A stretch of DNA of 46,753 nucleotides, taken from the NCBI RefSeq assembly GCF_007004065.1, contig NZ_VFSV01000028.1, forward strand, positions 1 to 46,753. The letters run 5' to 3'. The DNA comes from Palleronia caenipelagi. GTDB lineage: Bacteria > Pseudomonadota > Alphaproteobacteria > Rhodobacterales > Rhodobacteraceae. The notes under the pieces are model-generated. The model was not told the origin of the DNA. It ran no database searches and saw nothing but the letters and a program-made list of their open reading frames with translations. Shown piece after piece: positions 36,958 through 46,040 of the stretch (position 1 is the stretch's first letter; each line of letters opens with the position of its first letter). The translations under genes and the position numbers were made by a program.

Positions 36958-37845
36958 GGACGTGTTGACAAAAAGGATTCACGCCGGGCATCGACCATCA
37001 TTCAGGCTGGCACCTACGATGGAGACCGGCGTGGCACGAGACCGGTTGTCAGACGAGGAATGGGCCTTCTTTGAGCGGTTCATTCTGGTCGTCCGCGCGC
37101 CGAACGGCGCAAACCGACCCATCACCCCCTGGTCTTGATGGGATTCCCTGGATCGCGCGCACGGGCGCCCCTGGGCGCGATCTGCCGGAAGAGTTTGGTA
37201 AGTGGTCAAGCGTCTGCCCCCAGTTCCGGCGCTGGACACTGGCGGGGCTCTGGGAGCAGATCAAGGATGCGCTGAACGAAAGCGGGGCGGTGCCGCACGC
37301 TCTGCAAATGACCGACAGCACTGTGGTTCGCGCCCATCATCAGGCAGCGGGCCCAAAAGGGGGGACTCCGCGACAGGGTTTCGGCCGCTCAACGGGTGGT
37401 TCCACGACCAAGATCCATCTCCTCGTCAACGGCGAGGCATTGATCCGCCATTGGTCTGAGGACAATTGCGAGCGGGTTACCCATGAGAACCGGGATCACC
37501 GCGGGGTAATGTTCTGACTATCTTGGCTTCGATCTGGTCATGGCCGACAACCTTGCCAACCTCGAGCGTCCTGTTGGCAGACCGCGGTTATGACTCTGAC
37601 AGCATTCGCAATTCCATGGACAAACGCGATGTCTTGCCGGTCATTTCTATGCGCAAATCACGAAAGAAGAGCGCTGGCGTCGACCGGCCCTTGTATCGTC
37701 TGCGCAACCTGATCAAACAGTGTTTCAACAAGCTCAAAAATGCCCGCCGTGTCGCCACCCGTTAAGACAAGACTGCGGAGAGCTTCCTCGCCTTCATCGA
37801 CAACATGTCCATCCGCCTGTGGATGCGCCATTTGTCAACATGACC
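36958..37845 (+). mobile_element. Decayed IS5-family insertion sequence
   Basis: Remnant of ~890 bp with imperfect terminal inverted repeats: GGACGTGTTGACAAA at 36958-36972 on the left and, read on the minus strand, GGTCATGTTGACAAA ending at 37845 on the right (13 of 15 match). The inside is a broken IS5-type transposase reading on the plus strand. A target duplication is not clear. It lies between the transglycosylase terminator and the PepSY gene. Confidence 0.75.
37019..37843 (+). pseudogene. IS5-family transposase pseudogene
   Basis: A DDE transposase broken into pieces. Piece 1 (37019-37138) gives ARDRLSDEEWAFFERFI. A frameshift near 37135 leads to piece 2 (to 37517), with GIPWIARTGAPGRDLPEEFG, MTDSTVVRAHHQAAGPKGG and GFGRSTGGSTTKIHL. 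A short insertion-like stretch, and then an in-frame TAA where a sense codon is expected just before CSDYLGFDLVMADN, come next. A second frameshift leads to SVLLADRGYDSDSIRNSMD and LIKQCFNKLKNARRVATR; a TAA replaces the expected Tyr after ATR, and DKTAESFLAFIDN...RHLST runs to the TGA at 37841-37843. With at least two frameshifts and two nonsense changes it cannot encode an active enzyme. The pattern fits the IS427-like part of the IS5 family. Confidence 0.88.
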
Positions 37846-37860
37846 TAGTGACACAAACCA

Positions 37861-37880
37861 GCGTAAGCACGCGCTTACGC
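37861..37880. repeat. Perfect hairpin next to the IS5 remnant
   Basis: GCGTAAGC (37861-37868) and GCTTACGC (37873-37880) form a perfect 8-bp stem with loop ACGC, 16 bases past the right end of the IS remnant. There is no T run. It could be part of the older sequence into which the IS inserted, or an operator for the PepSY gene ~100 bases downstream. Confidence 0.4.
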
Positions 37881-37979
37881 GGCCCGGATTAAGCGCCGCT
37901 GCAATGGATTGTGCCTCACATCATAGGCTTGTGTCGTCCACGGGACATCCCCGTCACGATACCCCGAAAGGGCGAACAG

Positions 37980-38240
37980 ATGCTGAAATCCCTGACCCTG
38001 GCAGCGACACTCACTGCCCTGCCGCTCGCCGCCTTTGCCATGCCCACCGTTGGCGATACGGTTGGCACAAATCCCACTGACGCCACCGCCGCCCTCGCCG
38101 AAGCCGGCTGCATGGTGGACGAATTCGAAGCCGAAGACGGCAAGATCGAAGCCAAATGCAAGGACGCCGATGGCAAAGAGTGGGAAGTCTATATCGACCC
38201 CGCCTCCGGCAAGGTGGTGAAGATCGAAGAGGACGATTGA
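37980..38240 (+). CDS. PepSY-domain periplasmic protein
   Basis: Predicted 86-residue exported protein: signal peptide (residues 1-20, ending LAAFA), then a single PepSY-like unit that contains DGKIEAKCKDADGKEWEVYIDPASGKVVKIEEDD in parts: an acidic stretch (EFEAEDGKIEA), the core (GKEWEVYID) and the end (SGKVVKIEEDD). Two cysteines (AGCMVDEF, EAKCKD) could form a disulphide. AAAGGG stands before ATG 37980. The gene lies one base before the cytochrome b561 ATG, so both are surely co-expressed. PepSY units often go with membrane oxidoreductases or peptidase inhibition; here the former seems likely. Confidence 0.8.
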   Translation: MLKSLTLAATLTALPLAAFAMPTVGDTVGTNPTDATAALAEAGCMVDEFEAEDGKIEAKCKDADGKEWEVYIDPASGKVVKIEEDD

Positions 38241-38241
38241 C

Positions 38242-38883
38242 ATGGCTGCCCTGAACAGGGGCCGGGCGGGCGGAGAGGTGTCTCCGCCCAATCCCTGGGA
38301 CCCGCTGGTCCGCTTTAGCCACTGGTTTCTCGCCGCCGCCATCGTCGCCAACGCGCTCCTGAACAAAGAGGGCGGCACCTGGCACATCTGGATCGGCTGG
38401 GCCGCCATCGCAGTTCTGGCGATCCGGATCATCTGGGGCGTCGTCGGGCCTTACGAAGCTCGGTTCTCAGCCTTTCCACCCTCTCTGCGCGCCGCGCGCC
38501 GCCATGTGGGTGCACTCTTTTGGGGGCGGGCGCAGGAATACCCCTCCCACAATCCTGCCGGTGCCCTGATGGTGTACGCGCTGTGGGGGCTGATGGCTGT
38601 CACGCTGGCCACGGGGCTGGTGATGACCGGTGCCAAAGGCCCAATGACCATTGCCAGCGAAAAAGCCGCCGTGGCCGCCGGGGACTGGTCGGTCCTTGTC
38701 AAAGAGAGCGATGGGCATGATGGTGAGCATGACGATGACGACGAGATCGCCGAAGAGATCCACGAGGCGGCCAGCAACCTGATCCTGTTTCTGGCCCTGC
38801 TCCATCTGGGGGGCGTACTGATCGAGAGCAAACTCCTCCGGCGCAATCTCATCCGACCCATGCTCTGGAGACGCAACACGTGA
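38242..38883 (+). CDS. Cytochrome b561-type di-heme membrane protein
   Basis: Predicted 213-residue inner-membrane cytochrome of the prokaryotic b561/Ni-Fe hydrogenase b-subunit type, with about four hydrophobic segments. Possible heme ligands are His27 (RFSHWF), His48 (TWHIW), His103 (PSHNP), His174 (EIHEA) and His188 (LLHLGG). Between segments 3 and 4 is an acidic His-containing stretch, SDGHDGEHDDDDEIAEE (~157-172), that could bind metal. It likely moves electrons between quinol and a periplasmic partner; the substrate is unknown. GAGGA precedes ATG 38242, inside the PepSY gene end. Its stop codon overlaps the next start by four bases (GTGA). Confidence 0.85.
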   Translation: MAALNRGRAGGEVSPPNPWDPLVRFSHWFLAAAIVANALLNKEGGTWHIWIGWAAIAVLAIRIIWGVVGPYEARFSAFPPSLRAARRHVGALFWGRAQEYPSHNPAGALMVYALWGLMAVTLATGLVMTGAKGPMTIASEKAAVAAGDWSVLVKESDGHDGEHDDDDEIAEEIHEAASNLILFLALLHLGGVLIESKLLRRNLIRPMLWRRNT

Positions 38884-39371
38884 CCACGCCCCGCCCGACC
38901 GCAAGATCCCGACACCAGCCCGCGCTGCTGGCGGGATTTATGCTGGCGCAGGGCGTGGCAGCGATCTTCTTTATCGCAGACGCGGTTGACGATCTGATGG
39001 CGGCGCCTCCGGGCCTCCACGTCCTCGCCGAAGCTCTCGTTGCCGCCGTGCTCGTCGTCGGGATTGGCGTCGTTGGCTGGCAGCTGCGCCTGACGCTCGA
39101 AGAGATGCGCCGTCAGGAACAGGCGCTCGATACCGCACGGGGCGACTTTCTGCGCGTCGTCGAGGAACAGTTCACCACATGGGATCTGACACCCGCAGAA
39201 AAAGATGTGGGGCTCATGGCGCTGAAGGGTGCAGATGTGGCCGAGATCGCCGAAGCCCGCGGCGCGGCGCAGGGCACTGTTCGTGCGCAATTGACGCGGA
39301 TCTATGCCAAAGCAGGCGTCTCAGGGCGTGCCCAGTTTGCCGCGTGGTTCGTCGAAGATCTGCTGGACTGA
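38880..39371 (+). CDS. Membrane-anchored LuxR-type HTH regulator
   Basis: Predicted 163-residue protein with two N-terminal hydrophobic segments (about residues 15-35 and 46-67), a short helical linker (LEEMRRQEQALDTARGDF) and a C-terminal LuxR/GerE-type helix-turn-helix (LTPAEKDVGLMALKGADVAE, ARGAAQGTVRAQLTRIYAKA). No receiver or autoinducer domain is present, so the membrane part may itself sense or bind a partner. The start is GTG 38880, overlapping the cytochrome b561 stop codon by four bases. This gene order suggests a regulator that watches its own cytochrome; targets are not known. Confidence 0.82.
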   Translation: MTTPRPTARSRHQPALLAGFMLAQGVAAIFFIADAVDDLMAAPPGLHVLAEALVAAVLVVGIGVVGWQLRLTLEEMRRQEQALDTARGDFLRVVEEQFTTWDLTPAEKDVGLMALKGADVAEIAEARGAAQGTVRAQLTRIYAKAGVSGRAQFAAWFVEDLLD

Positions 39372-39380
39372 CCGCATCAC

Positions 39381-39749
39381 CTATCTTGCACGCGCCGGCA
39401 TCGAAACCAGGGTCCAGTCACCAACACGCCCAACCTCGTGCCCATCGTTCCGCTCGCGGGTCTCGATGGCTCCGGTCTCGTAATACGGGCACGCGATCAG
39501 CAAGCGGTCGGGTTCCATGAACGGCTCGGTGACAGACGTTCGAGCGACTTCGACGCAAACATCCTGCGGTCCCGGATAAGGCCGCACGGGCCGGAGGCCA
39601 GATTTCTCCGGTTTCTCATAATAGGCGCGGGTCGATCCCCAGGGGTCAATTCTCCTCGGTTCTACCGACGGACTGGTCCGGCACCCGGTCAGCACGACCA
39701 AAATCGCGCAAAACAAACCGGTGCTGCGGAGGACTTGCTGTACCAACAT
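39381..39749 (-). CDS. Unknown small lipoprotein
   Basis: Predicted 122-residue lipoprotein: hydrophobic N-terminus with the lipobox LTGC (Cys23). The mature part contains DPWGSTRAYYEKPEKSGLRP, two cysteines (DVCVEVARTS, LIACPYYET) and WTLVSMPARAR at the end. No known domain is recognised. It begins 58 bases after the ABC exporter stop codon on the same strand and may be co-transcribed with uvrB and the exporter. ATG 39749 has no strong ribosome binding site. It converges with the HTH gene (nine bases between). Confidence 0.65.
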   Translation of the reverse strand: MLVQQVLRSTGLFCAILVVLTGCRTSPSVEPRRIDPWGSTRAYYEKPEKSGLRPVRPYPGPQDVCVEVARTSVTEPFMEPDRLLIACPYYETGAIETRERNDGHEVGRVGDWTLVSMPARAR

Positions 39750-39807
39750 GGCTAGCAGACTAGCGCATGTTGTCTGATCATCACCGCAGAGTTGCGTTTG
39801 ACGACGA

Positions 39808-41631
39808 TCAGGACCCTTCCTCCGGCGTATAGTCCGAACCGCCATCCATCTGCTGGTCGTAGAGGAGCCGGAACATCCCGTCCTCATTCCGCAGCAACTC
39901 AGGCGCGGTGCCTTTTTCGATGACCTGCCCCTCCGCCAGCACAAGGATCTGCTCAGCCTCAAGCACAGTCGAGAGCCGGTGCGCAATGACGATGGTAGTC
40001 ACGTCTTTGGTCAACCGGGCCAGCGCTTCCTTGACAAGCAATTCAGAAGACGAGTCCAGCGCACTGGTCGCCTCATCCAGCAACAGCAGCTCACTGCGCC
40101 GCAGGATCGCCCGGGCAATGGACAGACGCTGGCGCTGGCCGCCGGACAGAAAAATCCCGTTTTCGCCAACCGGCGTCTCATAGCCCTGATCAAGTTCCAC
40201 GATGAAGTCATGGGCATTAGCGTCGCGGGCGGCTTGCTCCACTTCCTCATCAGTAGCATCGGGTCGGCTGAAGCGGATGTTTTCGCGAACCGTGGTTGAG
40301 AACAGGAACGTGTCCTGCCCGACATAAGAGACTTTGTCCCGGAGCGACGCAAAGGTGGCTCCGCGAATGTCCTGACCGTCGATCAGGACACGGCCCTCTG
40401 TGGGATCATAGAGCCGCAGGATCAGATTGAAGATCGTGGATTTCCCGCCGCCGGACGGTCCGACCAGCGCGGTCATCTTGCCGGCGGGCATCGTCACGTT
40501 GAGATCGGTGATCACCTGCTTGCCCTCGCGATAGGCGAAGCTCACATGATCCAGACGCACCTCGCCCGGCCCCTTGGTCAGCGGCTCAGCGTCCGGCGCC
40601 TCAACCAACTGCTCGTCATAATCGAGCAATTCGAACATGAGCCGCACGCGGACCATGGCCCCTTCGAGGCGGACGCGGATCTTTGACAGGCGCTTGGCGG
40701 GCTCATAAGCCATCATGAAGGCGGTGATAAAGGACATCAGCTGCCCTGGCGTCGTATCTTCGGACCCGGACAGATTAAACGCACTCACCGCGATGATCCC
40801 TGCGATGGCAAAGCCCGAGAGCGTCTCCATCAGCGGGCTGGTCACCGCGTTTAGACGGGCCATGGCGTTGCGACGGCCCTCAACGCTGCGCACCGCGCGG
40901 TCCATGCGCTCCTGCATCCGGTCTTCAAGAGCAAAGACCTTGACCACCTGAATGCCCTTCGACGTCTCCTGAATCACACGGGTGATCTCGGCGGTCGAAA
41001 CCATCTCGCCCTGCATAATCTCGCGAACCTGCTTCAACAGCTTGCGCACCCCGAAAATTGCCGCAGGCCCCACAAGAAGCGCGAACATGGAGAGCACCGG
41101 CTCCTGATAGATCATCACGCCCACAAGTCCGATCAGCATCAGCAGATCGCGCGAAACCGAGGTGACGAGCATCTCGATGACTTTGTTGGCAGCGGCCGCA
41201 CCGGAGGTGATCCGGGTCAGGATATGCGAGCTCTCCTGCGCAGTGAAGAACGACACTCCGTGGCGCAACAGCTTGCCGTAAAGCTGCTCCTGCTGGGCCG
41301 CGATGATGCGGTTACCTGCACGCGACATAGCGACGGACTGCACGTAATTTGCAAAGCCTTTCAGTGAGAACGTTGCGGCCACCGCGATGGCCACCGCCAT
41401 GACCAGCCGCTTATCCTCATACTGGGTCATCGCATCGACGATATATTCCATGAGGAACGCCGTCAGCGCCGTGGTCGCGGCGACGACAACCATCGCCACC
41501 ACGGCGATGGCGTAATATTTCCGCTGTCCGGCAGCGTGATCGACGAAAAGCCGCTGCAGCATCCGGGCGCGATCCTCGTCCCGGGTCAGCTTCATAAGCC
41601 AGCGAGGCGGTGGGGGAGATATTTCGGTCAT
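39808..41631 (-). CDS. ABC exporter (MsbA-like, fused permease–ATPase)
   Basis: Predicted 607-residue half-transporter, acting as a dimer in the inner membrane. Six transmembrane segments lie in residues ~40-310. The ATPase has Walker A GPSGGGKST (391-399), signature LSGGQRQRLS (495-504), Walker B LLLLDEATSALD (from 515) and the H-loop IAHRLSTV (His551). The likeness is to MsbA/lipid and multidrug exporters, but the substrate cannot be told. ATG 41631 was chosen; GTG 41649 would add six codons. It lies 120 bases downstream of uvrB on the same strand; a GC-rich hairpin stands in the gap but has no T run. Confidence 0.9.
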   Translation of the reverse strand: MTEISPPPPRWLMKLTRDEDRARMLQRLFVDHAAGQRKYYAIAVVAMVVVAATTALTAFLMEYIVDAMTQYEDKRLVMAVAIAVAATFSLKGFANYVQSVAMSRAGNRIIAAQQEQLYGKLLRHGVSFFTAQESSHILTRITSGAAAANKVIEMLVTSVSRDLLMLIGLVGVMIYQEPVLSMFALLVGPAAIFGVRKLLKQVREIMQGEMVSTAEITRVIQETSKGIQVVKVFALEDRMQERMDRAVRSVEGRRNAMARLNAVTSPLMETLSGFAIAGIIAVSAFNLSGSEDTTPGQLMSFITAFMMAYEPAKRLSKIRVRLEGAMVRVRLMFELLDYDEQLVEAPDAEPLTKGPGEVRLDHVSFAYREGKQVITDLNVTMPAGKMTALVGPSGGGKSTIFNLILRLYDPTEGRVLIDGQDIRGATFASLRDKVSYVGQDTFLFSTTVRENIRFSRPDATDEEVEQAARDANAHDFIVELDQGYETPVGENGIFLSGGQRQRLSIARAILRRSELLLLDEATSALDSSSELLVKEALARLTKDVTTIVIAHRLSTVLEAEQILVLAEGQVIEKGTAPELLRNEDGMFRLLYDQQMDGGSDYTPEEGS

Positions 41632-41750
41632 CAGCTCTCTGCTTAACACGACGCGGGCGGGCGCGGAAAGGCGCCCGTGCCTACTCTGAGTATGTCGTGG
41701 GGCAGGGGACGAATGTCCAGTAGCGGCCCAAAGCCTGTGGCGTCAGTGTT

Positions 41751-43928
<2,178 letters not shown>

Positions 43929-44328
43929 GAAGACCCTCCGGATGCCGGCAGAATGTGGGGTCTTGGCGCGGAAAGGACAAGAGCGGGTGGTCATGAGGCT
44001 CTTGTCTCAACGGGCCGATTCGGATTTCGTCCCGGAGTCCGGGTGAAGCGAAACATCTGTTCAACGCATTTCGGGGAAAACTCGTCTGGCACAAATGGGT
44101 TATTGAAATTTACTACTTCAGGGTGAAAATTTTATTGTGAATCCTCTCAGAATAGAGTTTTCTCGGGGTGGGAGAGATGATCCGCTCTGGTTTGGCTACG
44201 CATACCCCGAACCCACCATCCCCGGAGTCGGCCGGATGCGTGATAATGTTTCTCAAAGAAGCCGGAACCGCTTGCGCGGTGTCCGGCTTCTTTCCATAAC
44301 GCATCCTGAACAGCCAATGGAGACCGCG
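43929..44328. other. Intergenic region between uvrB and the NDUFS4-like gene
   Basis: Four hundred bases without a supported gene. They hold a small palindrome (CCCGGA/TCCGGG, 44031-44043), an AT-rich core (about 44095-44160) likely to contain the promoter of the complex I subunit gene, and a structured stretch (44150-44294) ending in a large hairpin described separately. An open frame reading through this stretch into the complex I gene has no coding look. Confidence 0.5.
44255..44293 (+). terminator. Large hairpin in the leader of the NDUFS4-like gene
   Basis: AAAGAAGCCGGA-ACCGC (44255-44271) pairs with GCGGT-(G)-TCCGGCTTCTTT (44276-44293): 17 pairs, one bulged G and a 4-base loop. The 3' arm ends TTCTTTCC, so it looks like an intrinsic terminator with part of the U run in the stem. 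It stands 36 bases before the next start codon. It may end a short transcript, attenuate the downstream gene, or mask its leader. Confidence 0.55.
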
Positions 44329-44640
44329 ATGACCGCACGGATTTACCAGCCCGCGAAGACCGCCATGTCCTCCGGCACCGCCAAGAGCCGCGACTGGGTG
44401 CTGGAATTTGCCGCTGACGCACCACGCCGGATCGACCCGCTCATGGGCTGGACCAGCTCGAGTGACACCCAGAGCCAGGTCCGCCTGCGTTTTTCCTCGA
44501 AGGCTGAGGCTCTGGAATATGCCGAGGAAAACGGCATCGACGCCATTGTCACCGAGCCCAAGGCGCGACGGGCCAACATCCGTCCCGGCGGCTATGGCGA
44601 AAACTTCGCCACCCGTCGTCGCGGTGCCTGGACACACTGA
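44329..44640 (+). CDS. Complex I accessory subunit, NDUFS4-like (ETC complex I 18-kDa family)
   Basis: Predicted 103-residue homologue of mitochondrial NDUFS4 (AQDQ/18 kDa), an accessory subunit of NADH:quinone oxidoreductase found also in alphaproteobacteria. Visible family blocks are [58 protein letters not shown] and the basic end [14 protein letters not shown]. It would sit on the matrix-like cytosolic arm of complex I. ATG 44329 was chosen with GGAG six bases upstream; ATG 44317 overlaps that site. It stands alone, not in a nuo operon, just upstream of a tRNA gene. Confidence 0.9.
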   Translation: MTARIYQPAKTAMSSGTAKSRDWVLEFAADAPRRIDPLMGWTSSSDTQSQVRLRFSSKAEALEYAEENGIDAIVTEPKARRANIRPGGYGENFATRRRGAWTH

Positions 44641-44666
44641 ACCGGTTTTCGGACTTGATCCCCCTC

Positions 44667-44686
44667 CCGGTTCTGCGCAGAACCGG
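44667..44686. repeat. Perfect 20-bp palindrome before tRNA-Arg
   Basis: CCGGTTCTGCGCAGAACCGG reads the same on both strands. It can form an 8-bp stem with a GCGC loop, or serve as a binding site for a dimeric protein. It lies 26 bases after the complex I subunit stop and 8 bases before the tRNA. There is no T run after it. It could mark the end of the upstream transcript or affect tRNA processing. Confidence 0.55.
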
Positions 44687-44694
44687 AACCAAGC

Positions 44695-44771
44695 GGTCCC
44701 TTAGCTCAACTGGATAGAGCAGCTGACTTCTAATCAGCAGGTTCGGGGTTCGAGTCCTCGAGGGATCGCCA
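44695..44771 (+). tRNA. tRNA-Arg, anticodon UCU
   Basis: A complete cloverleaf of 77 bases: acceptor GGTCCCT/AGGGATC, D-arm GCTC/GAGC, anticodon stem GCTGA/TCAGC with loop CTTCTAA (anticodon TCT, reads AGA and AGG), a five-base variable loop, T-arm CGGGG/CCTCG with TTCGAGT loop, discriminator G and an encoded CCA. AGA/AGG are rare codons in GC-rich genomes. IS remnants begin directly downstream. Confidence 0.96.
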
Positions 44772-44784
44772 TAGATGTGAACCA

Positions 44785-45203
44785 CTACCGGCTGGCGCCG
44801 GTAGCATCGCGTTTTGACTGCAACTCCCGATACTGAAGTATGATACCGGCGGTCACGTTTCCGGACGTGGTCGAGAAATATCCCTGGCCCAAAATCTCCT
44901 GCCCCAGTACCGTTTTTGCACCTCCGGAAACTCTATTTGGTCGCGGCGCGACAAGCGTCCCTTGATCCGCTGCATGACCTGCGACAGCGACAGCTTCGGC
45001 CGGATCGACAAGATCATGTGGAATTGCTCGCGCGCCAGGGCGCCCCGGCCGATATCGACCCCCATCTCATCGCAGCTCTGACGGATGATGTCCCGCACGC
45101 GCTCGCGCATCGGACCTTGTAAGACCTTGTGACGATTATTCGTGAACCGCACGACGTGGAACCTGTGGTAAAATCGGGTGTGCGCGAAAGACGAGTAGCG
45201 CAT
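44785..45203 (-). pseudogene. IS200-family transposase TnpA pseudogene
   Basis: Reads MRYSSFAHTRFYHRFHVVRF from 45203 on the minus strand and matches Y1 HUH transposases of IS200 type. Two faults make it inactive. First, the HUH motif that normally reads HVH is QFH (AREQFHMILS), with the first metal ligand lost. Second, the frame shifts after RFWARD, so that the catalytic tyrosine block GYFSTTSGNVT is out of frame and the open frame ends early (stop near 44853). In the shifted frame the tail continues to a TAG at 44785-44787 inside the end hairpin. It was intact once and has decayed in place. Confidence 0.82.
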
Positions 45204-45312
45204 GATCTTCTCTTCCGGATCTTGAAGACCATGCCCCTCCAGGGGGCTTCAAAATCCGGGAGACAGGATAATCAGCAAAAGCGGCCGAAGCGAACCGGCT
45301 GGAAGCCGGTAG
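44785..45312. mobile_element. IS200/IS605-family remnant bracketed by palindromes
   Basis: A broken IS200-type transposase gene lies between two near-identical hairpins in the same orientation: ACCGGCTGGCGCCGGTAG (44787-44804) and ACCGGCTGGAAGCCGGTAG (45294-45312). Hairpin ends are normal for this family, which has no inverted repeats. Two readings are possible: an IS200-like element whose left-end hairpin is GCCCC/GGGGC near 45233-45247, or an IS605-like element with divergent tnpA and tnpB from which most of tnpB was lost. The right limit is uncertain. Confidence 0.55.
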
Positions 45313-45404
45313 TGTGGGTCCATTGCGTGGAAAATCACTGGTTTCTAGGATTTTCAATCCAACCAGCGCTTCTTTGGCTACTCCTTCAATCTGATGAACA
45401 TGAT

Positions 45405-45992
45405 CTAGATCCGGTTGCGCCGCTTGTCGTATTTGATGGGTCTCTTGCGCTGCTTACGACCTGGGATGCAGGCCTTTATACCCTTGTCTTCCAACGATTC
45501 TCTGAACCAGTCGGCGTCAAAGCCCCGGTCGCCTAGCAGCCATTCGACATCTGGAAGACTGCTGCACAGCACCCGCGCGCCGACGTAGTCGCTGACCTGA
45601 CCGGCCGTGATGAACTGGTTCAGAGGACGGCCTCGGCTGTCGCCGACCGCGTGCAGTTTGGTGTTCATCCCGCCTTTCGTTCAACCGATGGCGCCAACGG
45701 CCTCATCATCGATCATAACCGTTTTTTCTTCGCCATGATCCCCAGCCAGACCGACCAGCATCTGCGCGAAGATGCTCTTATCGCTCCACCGCTTCCAGCG
45801 ATTGTAGAGTGTTTTGTGGGGCCCATACTCTTTGGGCGCGTCGCGCCACCGTAAGCCATTGCGGTTGATAAAGATAATTCCACTCAGGACGTGCCGGTCA
45901 TCGACGCGCGGCGTGCCGTGCGACCTCAGGAAGAAAGGCTCCAGACGCGAAATCTGCGCATCCGTCAGCCAGAAAAGATCAGACCGGGACAC
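45405..45992 (-). pseudogene. IS5-family transposase pseudogene, internally deleted
   Basis: The N-terminal part (from ATG 45992) reads MSRSDLFWLTDAQISRLEPF, FINRNGLRWRDAPKEYGPH and EEKTVMID. It then jumps, with a TGA, into TKGGMNTKLHAVGDSRGRPL, so that about 25 residues with part of the DDE core are missing. The C-terminal part goes on through VEWLLGDRGFDADWF and IPGRKQRKRPIKYDKRRNRI to a TAG at 45405-45407. Beyond it, IMFIRLKE is still recognisable and meets another stop, after which similarity ends near 45378. It is inactive. The type resembles short IS5-family elements and differs from both the one at 36958 and the one at the window end. Confidence 0.85.
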
Positions 45993-46040
45993 TGCTCAGT
46001 TTTCGAACCGTGGATCATGCCGCTACATAGTCCATGCTGA

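Noticed and set aside
41650-41750. GGGCGC/GCGCCC hairpin between uvrB and the ABC exporter as terminator
   Set aside because: No T run follows on the minus strand, so co-transcription of the two genes stays possible.
43929-44120. LexA (SOS) box upstream of uvrB
   Set aside because: GTTC-N7-GTTC or its complement was looked for. The nearest piece (GTTCAACGCATTTC) has wrong spacing and only one good half.
44150-44294. 4.5S (SRP) RNA, 6S RNA or tmRNA
   Set aside because: The conserved 4.5S loop (GGAAGCAGCC-like) and a tmRNA tRNA-like end are absent; a 6S-like open bubble could not be shown. Kept only as an unknown structured region.
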